Below, in pieces: positions 29,328 through 33,822 of a DNA stretch of 33,822 nt (positions within the stretch are counted from its first letter, which is position 1; each line of letters begins with the position of its first letter). Location: the NCBI GenBank assembly GCA_019117185.1, contig DXAF01000002.1, positions 1 through 33,822 of the forward strand, in the 5' to 3' direction. The notes under the pieces were generated by a model that saw nothing but the letters and a program-made list of their open reading frames with translations, did not search any database and was not told the origin of the DNA. The position numbers and the translations under genes were made by a program. Source of the stretch: Candidatus Limosilactobacillus intestinipullorum. GTDB lineage: Bacteria; Bacillota; Bacilli; Lactobacillales; Lactobacillaceae.

Positions 29328-29803
29328 TGTTGCTGCCACTCCTTTCGCTTTTTTGGTAACAGGTCACCATAATTCTTTTGCAACTGTTCTTGCATCTTCT
29401 GGACTACCATACTAAAGGTCGCCCGCTCCTGGTCGGTCACCGTTTGTAACAGTTCCCTTTCAAAGCGTCGCCGGGCGGCAAGGTTCTCTTGGTAGAGTTG
29501 CTCCCCCTTAGCCGTCAGCTGCACCCGGACGATCCGCCGGTCACGTTCATCACGCCACCGAGTCACCAGCTGATCCTTTTCCAAACGTTCGAGAACTTCA
29601 CTGATGGAGCCCGGCTTCACCTGGGCCAGGACCGCTAACTCGCGCTGGGCGGCCCCGGGGTTATGGGCAAGAAGGTGCACTAACCGTCCCTGACCGCGAA
29701 AACTAGCCTTGTTGGCGGGCCGCTGTAATGCGACGTGGTGTAGTTCACCAATCAAGCAAAACAACTGTTGAAATAACTGGTCTTCCTGGTTTGCCACCGT
29801 CAA
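29324..29803 (-). CDS. MarR-family regulator of the ABC exporter
   Basis: The 159-residue protein has the MarR winged-helix fold: QRELAVLAQVKPGSISEVLERLEKDQL as the helix-turn-helix and RDERDRRIVRVQLTAKGEQL as the wing. It is the first gene of a three-gene transcript with the exporter. Such regulators usually repress their own operon and release DNA on binding a substrate of the pump; here that is inference. The start is TTG at 29803, close behind AGGAGG (4-base spacing), or GTG at 29797 (10-base spacing); neither is an ATG. Confidence 0.88.
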   Translation of the reverse strand: MTVANQEDQLFQQLFCLIGELHHVALQRPANKASFRGQGRLVHLLAHNPGAAQRELAVLAQVKPGSISEVLERLEKDQLVTRWRDERDRRIVRVQLTAKGEQLYQENLAARRRFERELLQTVTDQERATFSMVVQKMQEQLQKNYGDLLPKKRKEWQQH

Positions 29804-29818
29804 CGAACCTCCTTTTAA

Positions 29819-29882
29819 TTAGGTACAATATGGTTAGGTACATAACGATTACCAATCATACACTGATTTAGGTAAAATACAA
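29819..29882 (-). promoter_or_regulatory. MarR-ABC operon promoter with repeated TTAGGTA boxes
   Basis: Minus-strand TTGTAT (29877-29882) and TATGAT (29855-29860) are separated by 16 bases. The heptamer TTAGGTA (plus strand) occurs three times in the same direction: 29868-29874 inside the promoter spacer, and 29834-29840 and 29819-29825 between the start of transcription and the gene. A small palindrome GATT-ACC-AATC (29848-29858) overlaps the -10. Confidence 0.55.
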
Positions 29883-29909
29883 GAAATTTATTTAAAAGTA
29901 TCGAAAGTG

Positions 29910-29938
29910 TTACATAATTATTTCAAAAGTATTACAAT
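29910..29938 (+). promoter_or_regulatory. Promoter of the lipoprotein gene
   Basis: TTACAT (29910-29915) and TACAAT (29933-29938) are 17 bases apart. The lipoprotein ATG is about 80 bases downstream. The two divergent promoters lie about 30 bases apart, so one bound regulator could affect both. Confidence 0.55.
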
Positions 29939-30020
29939 ATACGTGTAAGGAAATTATTCTTAAATAAAAATTCTACTTTTAATATAAATAAGAGAGACTG
30001 TGAGAATGGAGGTTGTAATT

Positions 30021-30512
30021 ATGTTTACAATGAAGAAGAAAATCGTTAGTGGATCATTGGTTGCCCTAATGGCGTTAGGATTGGCTGGTTGCGCCAATAA
30101 TGATGCTGCACCAGCAAGTAAGGTTAGCAGCCACCCCCAAACGACCAAGGTTACCCAGCCGTCGAATAAGAAAGCTTCAAGTACTAGCAAGGTTGCAACC
30201 GCCAAAAGCAATAGCCAAGCCAATGCGGCCAGTGCCACAACAAAAGCTAGTTACGCTGCGCAAACCAACAGTAGCGACCAGCAAAACGAACGGGTCGTTA
30301 ACCAGTTCATCAAGGCCAGCGGCGTAAAGGATAACAGTGCTTCCCAGTACATGGTTAGCCAGACCAGTAACAAGGGTAGCTACCAAGTTGAAGTCCGGGA
30401 TAGCCAGGGTGACCCAAACGTTTCCCACCTCGATGGGCTCTACCACTTCAACCCTGCAACCAACCAGGTTCAACAAATGAACCCGGTCACCGGTCAGTTT
30501 GAAAACAAGTAA
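30021..30512 (+). CDS. Small secreted lipoprotein of unknown function
   Basis: The 163-residue protein starts with a lipoprotein signal peptide (MKKKIVSGSLVALMALGLAG) and a lipobox LAGC with Cys24 as the lipidated residue. A Ser/Thr/Ala/Lys/Gln-rich low-complexity linker (about 25-105) and a small C-terminal part with a repeat-like end (HFNPATNQVQQMNPVTGQFE) follow. The start at 30021 is preferred to a GTG at 30000 because GGAGG lies 8 bases upstream. No family is recognised. It is a single-gene unit divergent from the MarR operon. Confidence 0.75.
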   Translation: MFTMKKKIVSGSLVALMALGLAGCANNDAAPASKVSSHPQTTKVTQPSNKKASSTSKVATAKSNSQANAASATTKASYAAQTNSSDQQNERVVNQFIKASGVKDNSASQYMVSQTSNKGSYQVEVRDSQGDPNVSHLDGLYHFNPATNQVQQMNPVTGQFENK

Positions 30513-30516
30513 TTTA

Positions 30517-30554
30517 AAACAAAAAATGGGCATACAGCCCATTTTTTTGTTTTA
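30517..30554. terminator. Bidirectional terminator, lipoprotein/permease
   Basis: The stem GGGC/GCCC (30528-30531, 30537-30540) is extended by A-rich/T-rich arms (AAAACAAAAAAT with ATTTTTTTGTTTT), giving a T run for both convergent transcripts. It overlaps the permease stop codon by a few bases. Confidence 0.8.
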
Positions 30555-31895
30555 AATCTTATCACTCAGCCGGTACTTCTTCTCCATGTAGTAGTAGACG
30601 GGAACACCGATCAAAGTAATGACAATACCGATAGCAGTTGAAGCAAACTGCTGAATCAGCGTACTGATTAAGATAAAGACCCCACCAATTAGGGCAATCA
30701 ACGGAATAAGTGGGTATAACGGTACCTTATACGGCCGGTGAAGGTCTGGCCGCGTCTTCCGTAGCTTCATCACCCCAATGAAAACCATGCAGTAGAAGAA
30801 CCAAATTACAAAGATCAGCATATTTGTGATCGCATCGAATTGGCCCGAAAGCATCATTAAACAAGCAATGACATACTGGACCAACCCTGCCGTCCACGGT
30901 ACCCCCGCCTTATTTAGCGTGGCAAAGAAGTGACTAAACGGTAAGACGCCCTTTTGCCCCATTGCATATGGGACCCGCATTCCCGTCATGGTGTAACCAT
31001 TCATTCCACCATAAACGGATACGAGGATCCCGACCGTAACGATCTTACCACCGATTCCACCAAAGAGCCGGTCCGCAACTTCCATCGAGACATTCAGGTT
31101 CCCGGCAATCTGGTTAACTGGAACAACGAAGTAAAAAACGGCATTTACCAAGAGGTAGGCAATAATAACGATTGTCAAGCCGAGGGCAATTGCCCGTGGC
31201 AGGTCCTTTTGGGGGTTCTTAAGTTCACCCGCTAAGGTACCAACGTGGATCCAACCATCATAAGCAAACATCGTTGCTAACAGCGCGGTCCCTAATGCCG
31301 CCCAAAGTTCACGGTGTGGCCCGGCTTGAATTGGGAACAAGCGAAAATCTACCCCACCCGGCTGCAGGAAGCCAAAGATTACAATCACTGCTAGTGCTAA
31401 TAGCTTGATGATCAGGGTAACAGAACTTACCCAACCACCACACTTAGCGCTGATGAAGTTTAACAGTGCTACGGACAGTGAAGTAATCATTCCAACCGGC
31501 ACAATCCAGAAATTGGTTAGGTGAAATAAGCCGGCAAATTGCGTCCCAAAGGCAATCGCGAAGGCGGCAACGTTGGCCGGCATGTAGACCAGACCATACG
31601 CCCAACCACTGATAAAACCCCAAAAGCGGCCAAAGGGTTCTTCAATATAACGGATAATCCCCCCGGTCTCCGGGAAAACGGCCGCTACTTCAGCCGCCGT
31701 CAGCCCCGCACAAAGGTTAATAATTCCCCCGAGTAACCAGGCAAATAAGGCGAGACTAATTGACATTGTGGCCGTCGTTACGGCTGACGCTTTGAAAAAC
31801 ACCCCGGTACCGATAATGGTGCCGGCAACGGTCGATAGTGCTGCGCCGAAGCCTAGGGTCTTTTGCATATTATTTTTTTGTGACAATAGCTCCAA
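30552..31895 (-). CDS. APC-family amino-acid permease (SteT/LAT-like)
   Basis: This 12-span membrane transporter has about 447 residues. The first helix carries the substrate-binding GTIIGTGVFF motif, followed by AEVAAVFPETGGIIRYIEEPFG and, in helix 6, TMFAYDGWIHVGTLAGE. These are close to the L-type exchanger branch that includes B. subtilis SteT, a serine/threonine antiporter. Substrate is not decidable from sequence. The start is uncertain: the first TTG (31895) is only 2 bases from GGAG; a second TTG at 31886 or the ATG at residue 10 is also possible. Confidence 0.85.
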   Translation of the reverse strand: MELLSQKNNMQKTLGFGAALSTVAGTIIGTGVFFKASAVTTATMSISLALFAWLLGGIINLCAGLTAAEVAAVFPETGGIIRYIEEPFGRFWGFISGWAYGLVYMPANVAAFAIAFGTQFAGLFHLTNFWIVPVGMITSLSVALLNFISAKCGGWVSSVTLIIKLLALAVIVIFGFLQPGGVDFRLFPIQAGPHRELWAALGTALLATMFAYDGWIHVGTLAGELKNPQKDLPRAIALGLTIVIIAYLLVNAVFYFVVPVNQIAGNLNVSMEVADRLFGGIGGKIVTVGILVSVYGGMNGYTMTGMRVPYAMGQKGVLPFSHFFATLNKAGVPWTAGLVQYVIACLMMLSGQFDAITNMLIFVIWFFYCMVFIGVMKLRKTRPDLHRPYKVPLYPLIPLIALIGGVFILISTLIQQFASTAIGIVITLIGVPVYYYMEKKYRLSDKI

Positions 31896-31924
31896 TTCTC
31901 CTTTATAAAAAAATACTATTTCTC

Positions 31925-31956
31925 ATTATACACCGGTTCAGTGGTTCCACTGTCAA
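31925..31956 (-). promoter_or_regulatory. Possible permease promoter
   Basis: Minus-strand TTGACA (31951-31956) and TATAAT (31925-31930) are good hexamers, but the spacing is 20 bases, which is long. A palindrome AGTGG-TT-CCACT (31940-31951) lies between them. Confidence 0.35.
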
Positions 31957-31959
31957 CAA

Positions 31960-32150
31960 AAAGGGAGACAGCACGAGCTTGCTAGTTCGTTTTTTGAAGC
32001 GAAGCAAGCCGGCCGGGAGCCCCCATCGACGCACAGCTAGCCTTTAGGAAGTACGAAAAGGCCTTTAGTGTTCAGAATTTCCGAACACTAAAGGCCTCTT
32101 CGCGTACTGCGCTGTAACCTTTTCCGCTTTATGAGGAAGTTATGTCACAG
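31960..32150. repeat. Intergenic structured repeat, copy 2 (inverted)
   Basis: Inverted relative to the copy at 1282-1448. It has the same order of parts: AAGGGAGACAG end, GCTTGCT/AGCAAGC-type hairpin (31979-32009), the main stem (core 32060-32073 with 32083-32096, plus an outer GTACG/CGTAC extension), and TATGTCACAG end. The main stem differs from copy 1 in sequence but still pairs: AGCGTT/AACGCT in copy 1 is AGTGTT/AACACT here. It lies between the permease start and the pepQ stop. Confidence 0.8.
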
Positions 32151-32179
32151 CTCCGAATATCATTATTAAACTCATAATG

Positions 32180-33280
32180 TTAGTTAGCAGGCACTTCCTG
32201 GTACTTCTTAGAGAAGTCGGTTAGTACCTCATAACCATCCTTGGTAACCAACACATCGTCTTCAATCCGGACCCCACCAACACCGGGGATGTAAATGCCA
32301 GGTTCAATAGTTAGGATCTGGTTGGCCACGAAGGTCTTCGGGGCAAACTTACCGAGCGGCGCATCGTTGACCGAGCGTGAAATATACGGGTTCTCATGGA
32401 TATCAAGGCCAATCCCGTGGCCCATACCGTGGGTAAAGTACTCACCATATCCCTGGTCCGTAATGTACTGGCGACCGACGTGGTCCAGTTCAGCTGCGGT
32501 AACCCCTTCTTTGACCGCTTCAATGGTCTTAATCTGAGCGTCTAACACCACTTGGTAGATTTCCTTAAACTTGTCAGACTGGGCACCGATACCAAACGTC
32601 CGCGTAACATCAGACGTATAGTCATCATAGAAGTAACCAAAGTCAAGGGTAACTGGTTCACCGACTTGGATCTTCTTCTTGCTAGCCGTGGCGTGAGGCT
32701 TAACCGTGTTTTCACCACTGGCAAAGATTGTCTCAAAGGAGGCTCCCTGAGCGCCATGCTTCTTCATAAAGTAGTCAAGTTCATTGGACATTTCCTGCTC
32801 AGTCATCCCCGGTTTGATATTATCAAGGACAAATTGGAATCCCTTCCCGGCTAGCTGGCATGATTGCCGAATAATGTCTAATTCAGCTGGTAACTTAACG
32901 GTCCGGTTCCATTCAATAACCTCATTTTCTGGAACTAGTTCGCATTCCGCCTGCTCACGTAAGAACTCATAGTCAGTATAGGTAATGGTATCTTCAAACC
33001 CTAACCGCTTAATGGATAATTTCTTAACCAGGTCACAAACGGTTCCTAAATAACTCCGGGTAATAATGTTATCCTGGTCGGGCAGTTCTTCTTCCAAATA
33101 TTGGACAAACCGCGAATCCGTAATGATCCAGTTGTTATCGGCGGTCACTAATTGGACTCCCGCGGTATCACCACTAAAGCCGCTCAAGTACTTGATATTA
33201 ATCGGGTCAGTAACTAAAAACGCATCAAGCTGATCTTCACGCATTTGTTGGCGTAATTTTTGAATTCTTTCTGTATACAT
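32180..33280 (-). CDS. pepQ: Xaa-Pro dipeptidase / M24 metallopeptidase
   Basis: This cytoplasmic proline peptidase, used in casein/peptide breakdown, has 366 residues from the chosen start: a creatinase-type N-terminal domain and a pita-bread catalytic domain. All five metal ligands are visible: Asp213 (TLDFGYFYDD), Asp224, His288 (THGMGHGIG), Glu326 (TIEPGIYIPG) and Glu340 (VRIEDD). The start at 33280 (MYTERIQK) follows GGAGG by 8 bases; an upstream in-frame GTG lies on that site. PepQ is preferred to aminopeptidase P because of length and a cre-type site in its promoter, but specificity is not proven. Confidence 0.88.
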   Translation of the reverse strand: MYTERIQKLRQQMREDQLDAFLVTDPINIKYLSGFSGDTAGVQLVTADNNWIITDSRFVQYLEEELPDQDNIITRSYLGTVCDLVKKLSIKRLGFEDTITYTDYEFLREQAECELVPENEVIEWNRTVKLPAELDIIRQSCQLAGKGFQFVLDNIKPGMTEQEMSNELDYFMKKHGAQGASFETIFASGENTVKPHATASKKKIQVGEPVTLDFGYFYDDYTSDVTRTFGIGAQSDKFKEIYQVVLDAQIKTIEAVKEGVTAAELDHVGRQYITDQGYGEYFTHGMGHGIGLDIHENPYISRSVNDAPLGKFAPKTFVANQILTIEPGIYIPGVGGVRIEDDVLVTKDGYEVLTDFSKKYQEVPAN

Positions 33281-33302
33281 GAACGCCACCTCCCTAGTTT
33301 GA

Positions 33303-33331
33303 ATTATAGCAGTTTATAAAAGCGCTTTCTA
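33303..33331 (-). promoter_or_regulatory. pepQ promoter with catabolite-responsive (cre) site
   Basis: Minus-strand extended -10 TGC TATAAT (33303-33311) is preceded, 17 bases on, by a weak -35 (TAGAAA, 33326-33331). The site 33317-33330 (TAAAAGCGCTTTCT) matches the cre palindrome TGAAAGCGCTTTCA at 12 of 14 positions and covers most of the spacer and part of the -35, where CcpA would block transcription. Confidence 0.65.
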
Positions 33332-33534
33332 TAATGGTTTTTATTTATGCTTTAATATATGAACCAGAAGTGTTGCCAGTATGATTCCGCATGTATTTCT
33401 TTGCCAAAAGTTACGGAATGGGTCAGCCCTTAGGCAAAATGAACAAGCTATAAGTATTTTTTGTACAGAAAAACCGCCCAAGTTAAAAAGCCTAGACGGT
33501 CGTTCAAGTCTCTACACCATGCTATAATATAGTC

Positions 33535-33704
33535 AACCATAGAATATATTATATTCAACAATTAGGCTGATAGCTTAACGGTAGCGCTCTTGTTCTGGTG
33601 TATGGCAGTACACCACCAGCCAAGCGCAACAAAGAACGTCGCCAAAATTAATCAGCTTCTTTCATTGGACTTGGTGCATTGGTGGTAGCCAGTGCACTTT
33701 TTTT
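33535..33704 (+). ncRNA. Candidate small structured RNA, family unknown
   Basis: An extended -10, TGC TATAAT (33520-33528), is followed by a 15-base palindrome GAATATATTATATTC (33542-33556). Then come a closing stem of 8 bp (33564-33571 with 33651-33658), an inner 7-bp hairpin (33596-33602 with 33609-33615) and a 9-bp terminator stem (33674-33682 with 33689-33697) with seven T. Stretches GCGCT...AGCGC and TTGTT...AACAA could pair in an interleaved way. The 5' part, TAGCTTAACGGTAGCGC, looks like a tRNA D-arm, but no complete tRNA can be folded. The start point is a prediction. A 6S-like RNA or part of a large ornate RNA are possible; neither was confirmed. Confidence 0.5.
33674..33704 (+). terminator. 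Terminator of the candidate small RNA
   Basis: A 9-bp stem GTGCATTGG/CCAGTGCAC, with one G-T pair and a 6-base loop, is followed by seven T (33698-33704). No coding gene precedes it on this strand within the window. Confidence 0.85.
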
Positions 33705-33822
33705 ATTATGGCAGATTGCAATAAATAACTTGAACAAATTTAATGACGCAGATTAAGCAAAAAGATCTCAATTGGAGTTCGCCAGTTCAAAGTAAGCAGT
33801 CAATAACGATACGTCTAGGCGC

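Larger units (their letters stand above)
33331..33822. other. Gene-free region at the right end
   Basis: No protein-coding frame with a ribosome binding site was found in the 490 bases to the window end. The first part (33384-33438) has two interleaved 6-bp inverted repeats. The middle (33523-33704) has promoter, hairpins and terminator of a candidate small RNA. The last 118 bases (33705-33822) hold nothing that I recognise. Confidence 0.6.

Noticed and set aside
33564..33658. A tRNA gene
   Set aside because: The 5' part looks like an acceptor plus D-arm, but no anticodon stem or T-arm with GTTCRA fits between the closing arms and no CCA end is present.
33674..33704. A T-box riboswitch antiterminator/terminator
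   Set aside because: GGTGGTAG superficially recalls the T-box, but the conserved TGGNACCRCG is absent and no aminoacyl-tRNA synthetase or amino-acid gene follows within the window.

Overview
The window looks like chromosome from a heterofermentative lactobacillus, most likely Limosilactobacillus (an L. fermentum / mucosae / oris-type genome). The reasons are the protein sequences, a GC content that I judge by eye to be near 50% in coding regions, a Phe-type Ddl, and the order of genes. Species is not assigned. Almost everything is transcribed from the minus strand. The exceptions are murT-gatD, one small lipoprotein gene and a candidate small RNA at the right end.

Layout. 1-312: the 5' end of an IS30-family element running off the window. 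358-1220: a decayed AraC-family regulator with one clear and two probable frameshifts. 1282-1448: an intergenic hairpin repeat whose second copy, inverted, lies at 31960-32150. 1452-5297: a TPR-containing XRE regulator, D-Ala-D-Lac type ligase, an orphan GcvH-like lipoyl protein and RodA. 5343-8495: DUF2969, YidD, Mbl/MreB, MurA and a DUF1146 protein, i.e. cell-wall elongation functions. 8590-15291: the complete F1Fo ATP synthase operon atpBEFHAGDC with a recognisable promoter and terminator. 15443-18105: a two-gene YibE/F-like membrane pair and upp. 18143-21770: tdk-prfA-prmC-sua5, tightly overlapping. 21875-24046: divergent murT-gatD (lipid II amidation) ending in a terminator shared with argR. 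24066-29803: argR, a serine hydrolase and a MarR-controlled heterodimeric ABC exporter. 29910-32180: lipoprotein and APC amino-acid permease. 32180-33330: Xaa-Pro dipeptidase with a cre-like site. 33331-33822: a gene-free region with a candidate structured RNA.

The block tdk-prfA-prmC-sua5-...-upp-atp-ywzB-murA-mbl follows the order known from Bacillus subtilis with the sporulation genes missing. It joins precursor synthesis (MurA, Ddl, MurT/GatD), elongation machinery (RodA, Mbl) and the proton pump. Local departures from that order are the absence of glyA and the presence of the YibE/F pair between upp and atpB. The parts most worth a second look are the covarying inverted repeat pair, the unassigned RNA-like unit at 33523-33704, and several palindromes or repeats lying in promoters.
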